From Diadema setosum (Eukaryota; Echinodermata; Echinoidea; Diadematoida; Diadematidae): a stretch of 64,000 bases of DNA. Below are positions 1 through 11,668 of this stretch, piece after piece. The notes below the pieces were generated by a model, which searched no databases, was not told where the DNA came from, and saw nothing but the letters and a program-made list of their open reading frames with translations. Numbering within the stretch: the stretch's first letter is position 1; each line of letters opens with the position of its first letter. The stretch covers positions 3,229,113 through 3,293,112 of the forward strand of contig NC_092706.1 in assembly GCF_964275005.1 (NCBI RefSeq). The letters run 5' to 3'. The position numbers and the translations under genes were made by a program.

Positions 1-247
1 GTATCACCTAAATAAAAAGAAATAAAGAGAGATTTTGACAATCACAATAGGTGATACGCTGATAGCGTATCACCTAATAAAGAGAGATTTTGACAATCAC
101 AATAGGTGATACGCTGATAGCGTATCACCTAATAAGAAAAAAGACAGATTTTGACAATCACAATAGGTGATACGCTAAAAGCGTATCACCTAATAAAGAG
201 AGATTTTGACAATCACAATAGGTGATACGCTGATAGCGTATCACCTA
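1..247. repeat. Array of 55-61 bp units bounded by a 12-bp inverted repeat
   Basis: Four units and part of a fifth. Each begins GCGTATCACCTA (65, 120, 181, 236; the first copy is cut by the window edge at 1) and ends TAGGTGATACGC (48-59, 103-114, 164-175, 219-230). Each unit can fold on itself, and each junction is a second hairpin with a 5-base loop (TGATA or TAAAA). The inner core reads AGATTTTGACAATCACAA. The array runs off the left edge and ends in an AAT microsatellite near 250. No coding potential is seen. Confidence 0.9.
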
Positions 248-250
248 ATA

Positions 251-1436
251 AAATGATAATAATAATAATAATAATATATGCAAACAAAATATATTCGGAT
301 CCGAAGTGTTTAATTAAAATTGGACAATCAGGGCCAAAGGCATTTATGTTATTTTGAATTCCAACATGTTATTAAAAAAAAAAAAAAAAAAAAAAAACAG
401 TCTCCACAATTAGATGTGTAGATTTAGACCATCACACGACATTTGTTCCTGCGACAGTGGCTCCGGTCTAATTTTCTCCAAGGACTTGGGATTAGGGTTC
501 GGGTTGTGATAGGGTTGAGGTTCAGTTTGATGTGGGTGAGGATTAGTATTAGGGCTAGGGTTATGTTTGTGGGTAAAATGTATTTTTGGCTTAGCATGCA
601 GATGGGAGCAATTGTCTTAGGACCAATGTCATGGAACTGATTTAGACAAGGTGAGGATATGTTGCCTTACAACATTCTATCCTTTGATTGTTTATTCAAC
701 TAAAAAAAAAAATAATAATAATTTTCCTTTTTTCCAATAATTTGACAACTATGAGGACCTTAAATATACATAAAAAGTAAAATCGCTATATATATATATA
801 TATATTTGTGTATGTGTGTGTGTCTCTCTCTCTCTCTCTCTGTTTATATGGGAGAGAGAGAAGGAGAGATAGATTGATAGATAGGTTGATAGTTCCATGC
901 ATCGATACATAATTGTATGATGGAGACATGTATATTGAAGAAAATGGTAAGACTAGAGAGAGGAAGGGGTAGGAAGAAATTGACATACATTACACACATG
1001 TGACTGTACACATATCAATTATATATATTCATATATACTTTATTATACATATAAGTATAATAGAGAGATATGATGTTGTCAGTTATTTATTGTCAAAGAG
1101 CATGTGTCAATATACCTTTGAAAGCAATAAAAAAAAAACAAAAAAACAAACTGAAGAAGTTATAATCAGTGTGCTCTGTAGGTACCCGAAGCTTCAGGCT
1201 TGTTTGTTTGTTTGTTTCCCTACTAAAGCAAGAAGTGGTATTTGTGTGTAATTGACTCTCAGAGCGGTATATGGTAGGAGGAGGATCTGAACTTTTTCAG
1301 TTTCATATATTCTCATGAAACAGTAACATTGGTCCTAACAATGGGAGCTTAGTAGATGTGATGTCATTGCTTTGCACCTCGTCCATTGGTCATCTCATCT
1401 ATTTTGCTTATTTTGAATTTGAAAATGGTACAGATA
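251..1436. other. Gene-free stretch with simple repeats and a TTAGGG-rich dispersed repeat
   Basis: It holds an AAT run (252-275), a poly(A) run near 374-397, a TTAGGG-rich segment at about 425-580 (listed separately), TA and CT/GT dinucleotide runs at about 787-842, and GA-rich sequence to 970. No convincing exon is seen on either strand. Confidence 0.6.
425..580 (+). repeat. Dispersed repeat with degenerate TTAGGG motifs
   Basis: It starts with ACACGACATTTGTTCCTGCG and continues through TTTTCTCCAAGGAC into a run of GGATTAGGG, GGTTGTGATAGGG and GGGCTAGGGTTATG. The same order of blocks occurs on the opposite strand at about 19286-19430 inside DNAJC7 intron 7. This is therefore a dispersed element with telomere-like motifs, not a chromosome end. 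Confidence 0.65.
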
Positions 1437-1614
1437 CAGTCATACCTGTCTATGGCAGTCAACCAAGGGAGACGAAAAAAATTGCCATCGTAGACAGGTG
1501 GTCACTATAGACAGGTTCTTTAACACACTTTTTCTCTCGAAGGGAATTGTTTTTAGTAGTCGTATACGGCAGGTGGCTGCTATAGACAGGTGGTCGCTAA
1601 GACAGGTTTGACTG
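1437..1614. mobile_element. Pogo/Tigger-like MITE, 178 bp, TA target
   Basis: It is flanked by TA on both sides (1435-1436, 1615-1616). It starts CAGTCATACCTGTCTATGGC and ends in the inverted form GACAGGTTTGACTG. Internal blocks such as 'tatagacaggtggtcgct' recur near both ends. Related elements occur at about 50850-51023 and 60634-60821. CAG-starting inverted repeats with TA duplications are typical of the Tc1/mariner-pogo group. It has no ORF, so it is non-autonomous. Confidence 0.7.
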
Positions 1615-1654
1615 TACCTGTAATTAAGTATGCAGGTCAAAGGGAAATTTAACT

Positions 1655-1965
1655 TGTGAGGTGATGTTATTATAACCTCACCCGATTAGACCACCCTAAC
1701 AGCTCGAAAGAATTCTTCTGCTCCATGAAAGCAAGTGGAACTTAAGCCATAAGTGGCTCCTTTCGAAATCTGTTTGTTCAACTTTGTTTGCTTTAAAACC
1801 TATTGGCACAGAAAACTCCATAGCATTGAACAAACTGTCCAAATTACACCTGACACAGAGAGAGGTAACCCCCTGAGTGCTGATTGGCACATTAGTCCCC
1901 ATAGCATTGTACAAACTGTTCAAAGTATCTGGCATAGAAAGGGTTACTACAGCCTCACCTCATTC
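1655..1965. repeat. Imperfect direct and inverted repeat block
   Basis: The block ATTGGCACA...CCATAGCATTG(A/T)ACAAACTGT occurs twice, at about 1802-1842 and 1883-1923. The outer edges GAGGTGA (about 1657) and TCACCTC (about 1955) are inverted. It may be a short MITE, but no clear target duplication is seen. Confidence 0.35.
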
Positions 1966-2858
1966 TGATTTTTTTCTTTGTTGTTGTTTTTGTTTTATTT
2001 TTCTACACTGACTAGAAGAGTCCATTGAAACAGCTCAAACACGGAGTGGTAATTCAGAGTAGGTTAATGCATGCAAGTCGAGCTTCAAGTGGCTCTGTGT
2101 TTCTTTGGTAAGACGAGACTGAAAGGGATGTTGATCCTGCCAAACAATTTTTCTTCTAATTTTTCTGGCTCTCAAATGACCTTGCAAACAGTATCCACTT
2201 TCCCTTCCTTCTCTTCATGTCATTTTACCCAGTCCTGGATAATATTTCTGAATGGCAACCTATCGGCACTTCATGTTTTCATACACTTTGCTAATGCCTT
2301 CATCAAAACTAGCCAGTCGACGACGAAGATCATTCAATTAAACAAAGGCGAATTCAAGATATTAATTCACTTGAAATTTATTTTTACATATCACGACATG
2401 GAAAAGTGAAACGAACATAGATAGAGAAATTAATCTTCCTATACCACAATATCAGCAGATTACACATTGTAAGAATCTCCTGCATACATATCATAGCATT
2501 TACATGAAGAACACAGAAGTAAAATGCATGAAGGAGTTTGCAGTTATTCATGTCTGGTTTCCATGGAAACACTGATTATGTCATTCCTCTTGTATAACCT
2601 ACAAGAAATTTATATCTCATGGACACTTCTTTGTTAGGAATTATGCTAAATGAATTATCTCTTTGAGGCCAAAGGGATTGGCGTGCATATAAGACTAAAC
2701 AGAATACCATATTTACTGGTGTATCAACATCACTCCCTGCCCCCCCCCCCCCCCCCAACAAAGGGCCTTGAAAATGGGGGTGCGGTTGATGCATGGTAAC
2801 AGATAAAATTTGTGTCAACAAATTTTTTCCATTTCTACAGGATGCTATCCTTGCAGTA
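1966..2858. other. No gene recognised
   Basis: Mostly unique-looking AT-rich sequence with one C homopolymer run (about 2742-2757). Short open frames on both strands show no family signature. This could in principle be distal 3'UTR or intergenic DNA downstream of DNAJC7. Confidence 0.4.
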
Positions 2859-3082
2859 AGTTTTTGTAGCAGAAATCTAAAATGCATACAGTCTGCAGCA
2901 TGTTTGCAGGCATATTTAATGAAAATTCAACATTTTGGAGGCCCAGCATGGCAAGTTCATTTCTAACTCAAGTTTATGTAGCAGAAATATAAAATGCATA
3001 CAGTCTGCAGCATGTTTGCAGGCATATTTAATGAAAATTCAACATTTTGGAGGCCCAGCATGGCAAGTTCATTTCTAACTCA
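2859..3082. repeat. Tandem duplication, two units of 112 bp
   Basis: Positions 2859-2970 and 2971-3082 are nearly identical, with about two differences (near TTTTTGTAGC/TTTATGTAGC and AAATCTAAA/AAATATAAA). Both contain TACAGTCTGCAGCATG and end in CATTTCTAACTCA. The near identity shows the duplication is recent. Confidence 0.9.
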
Positions 3083-4661
3083 CGCCTGAAAAGAATGACG
3101 TTCAGCAAACAAGACACTGATTCTGAACTCATTCTGAATACCTGGTACAAAGACAAGACAACCTTATGATGTTATTGTGCATGTCATGTCTGCCACTTCT
3201 TCTTTTTTTTTTTGTAAAAAGAATAATAACAATCTGGCCAAAACCCAGGGGTGCAGTTGATGCATAATTATGTGCAGTCAATACACCAGCAAATATATGG
3301 TAAATATTTTGATGCTGCCAAGTATACACAACCAGTAAAGAATCCTGAAAGAAGAAAAGAACAATACCAAACATTTAAAATCAGTATGAAGAATATTTCC
3401 ATTGACAACCAATATACTGGTGCAATTATTATCAGTGTCTGCTTTCAAAAAATACTCCAGACTAAATAGCAAAATTCTTCCCTCACTTGAACCCTCCATA
3501 CTAAACTAAACCCTGCCTTAGTACATTAAGGAAAGTAACAGCAACATTTAGTATAGAAAGATAACTCAGGGAGAAAAGGTAGCTGCATTTTTTGAGGCAC
3601 AGCACAAAACTACATTAAAACAGATCACATTAATGCCAGAACACACCCACATACATGTACATGTAAATAGCTTTTTGTACAGTTTATAAATCTCTCTGTA
3701 TATATCATACAAACAAAACAGTTCTGGAATCCTCAGCGTCTCCAAATCACACAAATCTGTGAATGGACCATGCACGATCCATTTAAAACACTTACGGCCC
3801 TTTTATAACATTGCGTCATGGGTCCTCTCTCCAATGACGAGTGCAACTTGTAAAGGTCTGCTCCTACATTAAATTCATTTATAATCAAGCAACTCCTCAT
3901 ATCCACTGATCTCTGCAACATTACATCCAATTCCACCCCAACTTGATCACCAATCAATTCCATCCCCCCCTGAAAAGTTGCATTACTGTTAAATCAGAAA
4001 CATTCACAGCATGAAACATGCAAATTGGCATTCAACGCTTTGCATAGACAAAACTTTCCCCCACGCATTTTACTTCCACAAATCTTGGCTCAGTGCGAAA
4101 TTCGTTAAGAGATTCATGCACATGAAAATTTCTGGTTTTACAGCACTTACAGCGTTCACATACTTTCTCAGGCTAGTTGTCTTACAACCATACTCAACAA
4201 ACCCCCTGTTCTATTCAATGAAACTTTTACTCATTTTCTTCCAGATTACAATTACTATCATTATCACTTTTATTTTTTTTTCTGACATGCACACTATCTG
4301 GGGCACTTGTTTATAACATTTCAATCCTGTGAAGTATACAAGAAGGACCATACATAGGCTTTATCATTCATTTATTCACACCATGGATGTAGCCCTTTGC
4401 CTTTTTGTACTGGCATAAACTGAGGAAAATATATGTATACATACTTGAAATAAATCACTTTTTTCTCTTTTCATTCAGACTACTTGGTTTTTGTCATGAA
4501 CCGAGTGTAATGGACAAGTTCACTGAAGATATCAAAAATGACCAATCCACTGGAAAGAGATGACCACACAGGGAGAAAAACCAGTAACATTTTCATGAGT
4601 ACGGCCATCTGTTGGATTGGACGGACACATTTTAGGCTGACCACGATAAGAATCAACATCC
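3083..4661. other. No gene recognised
   Basis: AT-rich unique-looking sequence. Open frames are short and low-complexity. No exon with splice signals, no RNA gene and no recognisable repeat boundary is seen. Confidence 0.4.
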
Positions 4662-4665
4662 TTAA

Positions 4666-5014
4666 AGGTCCTGTTTACCTTTGGGACCAGTGATTTAAAA
4701 AGTTTTCAAGATATCACATTTGATGCATATGTGTAGGTCTGTTGTACCACAAAACATCATACCATATAAAATTTTTGCAATAAAGCCTAAAATATAAGGA
4801 GATATCAGTATTTTTCTCAATAAACCATAACAGTAGACGGTTTAGTCTGAAAACATTTATATTGTTCACATTTTTTGTATTTAACAATACTTAACATTGA
4901 TAATATGGATCAAAATTTTTACAGTGGTTGTTTCTATCCCTAACTCACATTTTAGAACGATTTTAAAGCATTATGCTGGGTTTTTGTTTCATCTGCAAAT
5001 GGTAAATTATTCCT
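4666..5014. mobile_element. TTAA-flanked MITE, 349 bp
   Basis: TTAA lies on both sides (4662-4665 and 5015-5018). The ends are AGG(TCCTG)TTTACC and, inverted, AGG(AATAA)TTTACC. A TTAA duplication with AGG ends suggests piggyBac-type transposition. It contains no ORF. Confidence 0.6.
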
Positions 5015-5018
5015 TTAA

Positions 5019-6746
5019 TGTCCACAACCAAGACCTTTGAATGACTTCTAGGGCTTGTGGCACAGCTGTCACCAACACACTGACTCCCTTTGCATCAAAA
5101 CTGATACACAAGAAACTGAGATCCAACCATAATTTTTTGGTGATTACTTCACAGGATCAACTTGCTGTTACTTCCTAGGAAGTATATGATTTACTTAGAT
5201 GCAAAGCTGCATGCCAGTGTAAAGACAAAATACTTCTTTGACTAAAACAGCAAAAATATGTGAGAGTACAATGGTAAAGCTAAAATTGCCAGTATATGTG
5301 TACTGTCTATCATACATGGCTTCCAAATTTATAATAGAAAATTTTCAATTGCCTTTTCTAGTTTTACCAACATATCTCTCTCTCCCTGTTCAAGCAAGAG
5401 AATGACTATATACTGTGTGCCTTCAAATATATTTCTCCACATCGACATAAATTGCTTTTGGCTTGCCATGAAGTAACACAATTTCCAAATAACAAGTGAA
5501 AGAGGTTATGTCCTGGCCATCATAGGTGCCAAGAAATAACGGTGCCTCAGGTCCAACAAATGCAAAGAAATTGGAAAAGAAAAAGAGAGAAAGTAACATA
5601 TAAAAACGTAAACTTAATTTTACAGGTTTGGTCACACTCACATGTAGATGGGTAAAACACGGGGACGATGGGATTGAGCAGTCTGTAACAGCTTGCATGT
5701 GTGGTGGAAAGACACTCTACAGGAAACAACTATTGTTACAATGCACATGGGAATGCATGTCGACACAATATACAGTTGATGTTTACTGGTATTCAGAGAT
5801 ATCCTTCTATGCAGGTGCATTCAAGCAACCAAACAGCAGCAACGCAACAAAGATTTCATCTGAGAAAGACTGTGAAATGATACTTGTTGTCTACGTTGGG
5901 ACACATCTCAATATGCCACCACAGACATTTGCATCTGAAATTTTACGAGGACGGCGTATGATATAGATGTGCAGCACAAAGTTATAAGAGAATGCCATCA
6001 TGGTATTGACACTGTTACAAAGATTCACATTCATTGCAAATCAACAGGCCATCTGTGTAATCAGCAAAAATCCACATCAACCTTAACTCCACATTATGCA
6101 AGAATAGACAAAAATAATTTACTGGGGGGGGGGAGGGGGAGGGGGAGGGGAGGGGGGAGGGGGAGGGGGGAGGTGAGACAATGGGGAGAAAAACAAAATA
6201 ACAAACACGCAGACAGGATCTATCTTCTCTAAACATCACTACCCCTGAAACAGCAATATTTGAGCTTTCCTCCTAGCAATCCATCAAGTACTGTTCAGTG
6301 AAAATTTATTAGTACGTAGCTGACCAATGGGAATGACCCATCTGTACTACCATTAAAACACATCTCCAGTTATTTGCATGAACAGCTAAAGTCTAGTACC
6401 TTCTGCAATGTGATTTCACACATCCAATCCTTCTCAAAATCTCTTTTGAAGACACTTTCTGTACTCATGCAGCATTATCCAGGCAATCTTAGCTTGATAC
6501 ATTCTATCGAACATTAGAAATGCACTTCAGAACATTAAACCTGCCTACAAGGGACGGCAATTGCTCAATCCTGCCCAGACTCAGCGGTTCTTCACACAGC
6601 ACTTTCAGTGTACTGGCATATAATGACAGCTAAACTCCCCGATTCTACAGAAATCAACTTGTCTGTCCCCAACATGTGATGCAGCTGTGACGGACTGTAG
6701 TAAAAAGAAGTAGGAAATTGATAAGAAGTAGTAGTAGTAAAAGTAG
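5019..6746. other. No gene recognised; G-rich run
   Basis: Unique-looking AT-rich sequence with a long impure G-run at about 6123-6172 that could form quadruplexes. The longest open frame (5628-5966, plus) has no recognisable domain and is treated as chance. Confidence 0.4.
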
Positions 6747-6748
6747 TA

Positions 6749-6973
6749 CACTGGAACCTCTTAATAATGAGGACCTATAAACCATGACAATTACTGGATG
6801 TGTTACTGGATGAATAACGGAAAGATGTTGATTCCATTATCTATCCAGTAATTGTCATGGTTTATAGTGTTATATCGGGTTTCTCACAATATCTGAGACT
6901 TGGTTCCTGCAAAATTGCATCTCTATAAGAGGGCTTTGTTATATGCGACCTCTTTATCAATAAGGTTCCACTG
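6749..6973. mobile_element. Pogo/Tigger-like MITE, 225 bp, TA target
   Basis: TA flanks at 6747-6748 and 6974-6975. The ends are CACTGGAACCTCTTAATAAT and, inverted, CAGTGGAACCTTATTGATAA. A second inner inverted pair, AACCATGACAATTACTGGAT (about 6781) and its complement ATCCAGTAATTGTCATGGTT (about 6843), gives a nested hairpin. No ORF. Confidence 0.7.
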
Positions 6974-6975
6974 TA

Positions 6976-7914
6976 GATGCAGTGTAGGGGGTCAAAGTAA
7001 AGGAATACAAAGAGAATTTTACTGATACATAAGAACACTGTAGGAATAATCTTAGCTCTTTCTGTTTTTGCTAGAGGGTGGTGTCAAAGGAATCATGTTG
7101 CACACAGAAAGAGAAACATTAATTGCTCTTATATATAAAGCAGAGTGAGTGCTAAATACAACTCTCAGGAAGTCATATGAAAACATGAAAGGAGTCGAGC
7201 TCAATATGAGAACATTATAGGACTGTATTTGGCTTCAAAACATTTGTAATGTGAGTGTGCCTAAGAATAGAATGATGCATACATACCAATAGGAAACAGA
7301 GATGAAATACAAAATGGATAGTAATCCCTTGAGCATCTTTCGGTGTATCATAGTCACAGAGTAATTCAAATCTTAAACACTTACTATTTCCAGATACCAT
7401 CCTGGTTGATAAGCAACTGCTCACAACCAAACCATGAAATACACTTTCCGTTATGAATACTGTCCATCACTAAGGAATATAAAATCCAGTTGGAAATCAA
7501 TGCTGTTATGCAAAAATGTTGACAAAACACTCACTGTGGTAGTCTTGCACAGGTTGACATATATACGAAATCTATGTCTCTAGCTACTCAAGATATCTGT
7601 AGAATGTGATATATTCATACAAGTCAAATTCAATGTGTTTGCAGTGAATTTCACATCTGTGTGCACTTCGATTAACATGATTCAGACTAATTTAAAGCAT
7701 GGTAAGAAAATTGCATTGTATGTGCACAAGATTCTAAGTATTCTGGCCAAGTCCTAAACCCGTCTGCCACCCACATTATACAGACTTCAAAGTATAGAGT
7801 GCACCACCTTAGACACGGAAAGGTAACATACATTGTATGAAAACACTGAACGTGTGATACCAAGAAATCGTCGGTTGAGAATGATAAGGGCGTTAAGTGA
7901 CCACAAAACCAATA
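6976..7914. other. No gene recognised
   Basis: AT-rich sequence between two MITEs. No exon, RNA gene or clear repeat boundary is visible. Confidence 0.35.
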
Positions 7915-8230
7915 GGCCCGAATTCATGAAGGTGGCACAAATGAAACCATGGTTTAAACCTTGGACAAAAACCATGGAGTGCCAAGTGTCGCATGGAATA
8001 TTTCGTTACGAAATCAGTCATTTCGTCGATGAAATGATAATTTTGTAACAAAATGACAACATTTTGTGACTAAATGAACATTTCGTCCACGAAATGATAA
8101 TTTTGTTTAACAAAACGGTCATTTTGTCGACGAAATGACCAATTTCGTAACGAAATATTCCGTGCGAGACTTGGCGCTCCATGGTTTTTGTCCATGGTTT
8201 CATTTGTACCACCTTAGTGAATTTGGGCCA
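7915..8230. mobile_element. Palindromic MITE with ATTTCGT core (first copy)
   Basis: Outer ends GGCCCGAATTCATGAAGGTG and, inverted, TGGCCCAAATTCACTAAGGT, probably with TA flanks. The inside is a chain of inverted motifs CCATGGTTT, ATTTCGTTACGAAAT and TTTCGTCGACGAAAT, so the whole element folds back. A second copy lies at about 25518-25832 in DNAJC7 intron 4. No ORF. Confidence 0.75.
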
Positions 8231-9148
8231 TAGTGTTCGAGAAGACTTAAAGCCCTTCTCATTCTCAACAGACGAAATAATGCTGTCAATCCGCCCTGGC
8301 CACCATCAATCAATATGCACTGTGCCCGTCACAGTAGCAATGCTTACAAAATGTTTCCATCCATTAAAAGTTTATGTGACAGGTGGGGCTTACCACTATA
8401 ATGGGCCAAGCAAAGTCTTACTTCCATAATGAAAGACCCCTCCTACCCCCCCCCCCCCCCAAAAAAAAAGAGAATGAAAAAGAAACTAAGAGTCTTCCTT
8501 ACTATTGAGAATTAGTGTCACGTACATGTATATCTATTTGGCATTAATGCCACTTTTCTTCTACAATCAGAATCTTATGAAAATATGTTACACAGTATAA
8601 TGAGTCTTTATCACCTTAGTGGCTACATTTTGCCGCTGCTTGCTTCCAGTGAACCAAGTAAAAATGTGATCTGCACTTTGATGAATCTTTCTTTAGTGAG
8701 ATCATCTGCAGGTGGCAGGCTGGCAAAGGATGGCTGTTATTACACAGATCAGTTACATCTTCACCTTCTGGCACCCAATACAACTTGTAGACACTCTCTA
8801 CACTTTGCTATGTGTGTGTGTGTGTGTGTGTGTGGGGTGGGGGTGGGGTGGGATGTAAGCTAACAACTAACTGTAAAACTGATAAATATCTGCAGTAAAT
8901 TATCATTCTAGGTGTCCACACCAATACAAAAGTGTGTGAAATATACAGCTCCCTAAACTGAGCAGAGGTTTGCACTCCTTAACAATTTGAAGCCCTGCAA
9001 GGTTAATCACTTTTGAACCAGCCAGGACCAGCACAATCCAAATTTGAACTGGGTGAATGCTCACACAGAGATCAAAGTTTTGTCTCAACTCCATCATCAC
9101 CATAGAGTAAAAGTGCCTGAGTACACATTAATAACAGGAAAATTAGTA
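8231..9148. other. No gene recognised; simple repeats
   Basis: It holds a C/A homopolymer pair (about 8447-8469) and a GT run (about 8812-8834) followed by GGGGTGG repeats. No gene is seen. Confidence 0.4.
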
Positions 9149-9150
9149 TA

Positions 9151-9335
9151 CAGTGCACTCCCGTTATAACGAACACGGTTATAACGAAATTCCGGTTACA
9201 ACGAAATGAAATTTAGGGCCGCAACATTATCAACTCTATGTATTTTTATTGTTTATTCATTCGGTTATAACGAAATTTCGTTATAACGAAAGAAACTGCC
9301 GGTCCTGAGGACTTCGTTATAACGGGAGTCCACTG
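9151..9335. mobile_element. Pogo/Tigger-like MITE, 185 bp, TA target
   Basis: TA flanks at 9149-9150 and 9336-9337. Terminal inverted repeats are CAGTGCACTCCCGTTATAAC and CAGTGGACTCCCGTTATAAC. Subterminal GTTATAACGAA blocks repeat inside. It belongs to the same TIR type as the 1.5-kb element at 28189-29734. No ORF. Confidence 0.8.
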
Positions 9336-9591
9336 TACAACATTGCAGTGTTCAGAACAGATATCTGAGAGTGATTGAAGAGATAGAGATGTAACTTTTA
9401 CACAATCAAATTGTTTAAAAGAAGATGACTGGAAAACAGGGCTTCAAAGCACCATTGCAAGAAATAAAGAAAGGTACAAGTTAACTTTTACTGGTGACTT
9501 CAAGAAGAAGCCAAGTAGAGGGATAACTCCTCATATATGTAACCTAGAAAAAAACTTAAAACACTGGCATCATTCCGTGTCTTAGGTGAGC

Positions 9592-9597
9592 TTTATT
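9592..9597 (-). terminator. Candidate polyadenylation signal AATAAA
   Basis: AATAAA on the minus strand, about 2.07 kb downstream of the DNAJC7 stop. It is a candidate 3' end signal for that gene only. No transcript evidence is available, and other hexamers could be used. Confidence 0.2.
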
Positions 9598-9804
9598 TTA
9601 CAATGATTGATGACCATGGTCAAAAAATATTGCAAACTCTTTCAAACTACATTAAAACATTTGCTGTTTTAACTGTTTCCTTCTCTCTACAGACCTTGGA
9701 ATAACAATTGCTAAATATGCACTCAGACGGCATCCGTGTACAAGCAACATGGAATGATTTCCCTCATACACTACATCGATTCCTATCATCAACATTCTGA
9801 CGTA

Positions 9805-10014
9805 CTGTAAAAGTGGAAATTTTCGCGGTGTTGAAATTTTCGCACATTTCGTGCAACCAAAAACCAGCGCGAAAATAAAAGCATGTGAATATTTTTGCTT
9901 GCCATATATGCTAGTAGTTGATATCTTGATTTCGCGGAATTAAAAACACGCGAAACTCTTCTTACCGCGCCGAGTGCAAAAAAATTAGTCGCGCGAAAAT
10001 ATCCACTTTTACAG
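9805..10014. mobile_element. TA-flanked MITE with TTTCGC-rich ends, 210 bp
   Basis: TA flanks at 9803-9804 and 10015-10016. Ends are CTGTAAAAGTGGAAATTTTC and, inverted, CTGTAAAAGTGGATATTTTC. The inside is rich in TTTTCGCG/CGCGAAAA. Degenerate relatives are seen at about 16268-16472 and 17443-17661. No ORF. Confidence 0.7.
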
Positions 10015-10016
10015 TA

Positions 10017-11668
10017 TGTGCACTTTGAATGTAACTACTTAGTAAAGGCAATTTGCATTAAAATCAGGATGAATTAATCTGTATCATGGCAAGCAATACA
10101 AGTATATATACACTGTATATCAGAGATATTTAGTGTCTTGTGTCTGAAAAGGAGAGCACTAATGTGGAAAGCCAAACCTACTTCATACAGAAACACAGGT
10201 AATCTTGGCAAAAACTAGACAGCGCTTCAGACTAACAGACTGGGGAAGGTCTACAAGAATTGTACAAAAATATCAGAAATGCCGCTGCAGCTTTCAAATT
10301 TTCAGGTGTGTGCATTTTTTGCGGTATGGGGGGGGGGGGTTGGCTGAGTATATCAGGGACTATTATTGGTTGAATCTTTCTTCTTTTTCCACCAATCCTG
10401 CAACAATGCAGTTGTGTCCAAGAGCTTCTGTTTCATATTTTTGTAGTCTCTTTGACATTTTAAGCACTTGAAAACCTAACACTCCACTGAAGGGGTGATA
10501 TGAGTTGCAGATTAGCTTGTAACATCATTGACAGCGTGAAATGATCGATTTGTTTCCCATTTCTTGCTATCTTTTAAACAATGGGCATCCATCAAAATTC
10601 ATTCTAAAACAGAGCTGGTGTAAGATTCTACAGGCAAGGCAACAGGTTTCAGTAAAATAATCTACCTACGCTTCATTCTTTCATGCAGCTTGCTCTCAGT
10701 GGAATTGAAGATTGATGTGCATGGATACAAAGCACAAATAATATTGTTGCACGTGTTCCACCCCATAAAAACTGCACAATGACTATCACTTGCGCATTTT
10801 GTTCACTATCTTAACTAAAGAATGTACAGTGTAAGTACCACATAAGTCTGCAAGCTGCAAGATCCAATGGCAAATTGCCCTGATACACAGGTGAAAATAG
10901 GAAAGAAATTACAATGCCAAGTTTATGACAGATATAGCCATAGTCTCATTCTAATACGAACCATGTCTGTTCGTGATTTAAAATCTCCTAAATTCTGACA
11001 GCCTGACTGGAACTAAATGCAGATTACGGTTCTAGTTTTCTCGCAGTGCTGTTGTGTTTTCCACATCATCTCATTTGCTGAATCCTTGGAGTCACATGTT
11101 TTTAGACCCCTCATTGTAGATTTTAAACAAAATGCTTTTAAAAATCACCTAGAAATCCTGGCATGACGTGAAGCTCGATCATTCCGCATAACCAGCAAGC
11201 ACGAGCTTGTTAGTCCTGCAAGTATTACCATTATGTCTGCAGGACCACCCAAAAATTATGAAAAATCTATTACATGAATCAATGAAGTTAAAAATCGATC
11301 AAAATGGTAAAATATAAAAACTACAGAAGATACACAATTCACAAAGTCTGTTGATTCGTGCATTGCTTCTTCACAATTCTGAATACCAGTTGTATTCGCT
11401 CTCTCTCTTCCCTTATATCAGCTCATTCAATTATTCTCCACTCTGCTGCATCAAAGCAGTGTGTCATTTCTGCATTCATCTGAGAGGCCAGTCGTACCAA
11501 CACGATATCCAGTCAACATCTTTTGTGGGCGTCCGTTACGACATTGCGGGGACAGGGATGTCAAGAAAAGGTTCACTGCTTTTACTCTCTGATGTGTCGC
11601 ACACACAAATGCTCAAACACCTAGTCGTCCGCATGAATATTGTCGGTGGGTGTGTCTTTTGAACCACC
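10017..11668 (-). other. Possible DNAJC7 3'UTR or intergenic sequence
   Basis: No coding exon is seen. The stretch directly follows the DNAJC7 stop codon on the minus strand, so part of it is expected to be 3'UTR. It includes a G-run near 10329-10339. Confidence 0.35.

Noticed and set aside
1-247. CRISPR array
   Set aside because: The units repeat in full, without unique spacers, each is palindromic, and the DNA is eukaryotic.
485-560. True interstitial telomere
   Set aside because: Motifs are degenerate and the same flanks recur at 19286-19430, so it is a dispersed repeat.
2200-2345. Minus-strand C-terminal exon (frame reads DLRRRLASFDEGISKVYENM)
   Set aside because: It looks protein-like, but a stop lies just upstream in frame, no acceptor site is near and no family match is convincing. 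It is left as an open question.
5628-5966. Plus-strand ORF of 112 codons
   Set aside because: No family signature, mixed composition, no support from splice sites or neighbours.
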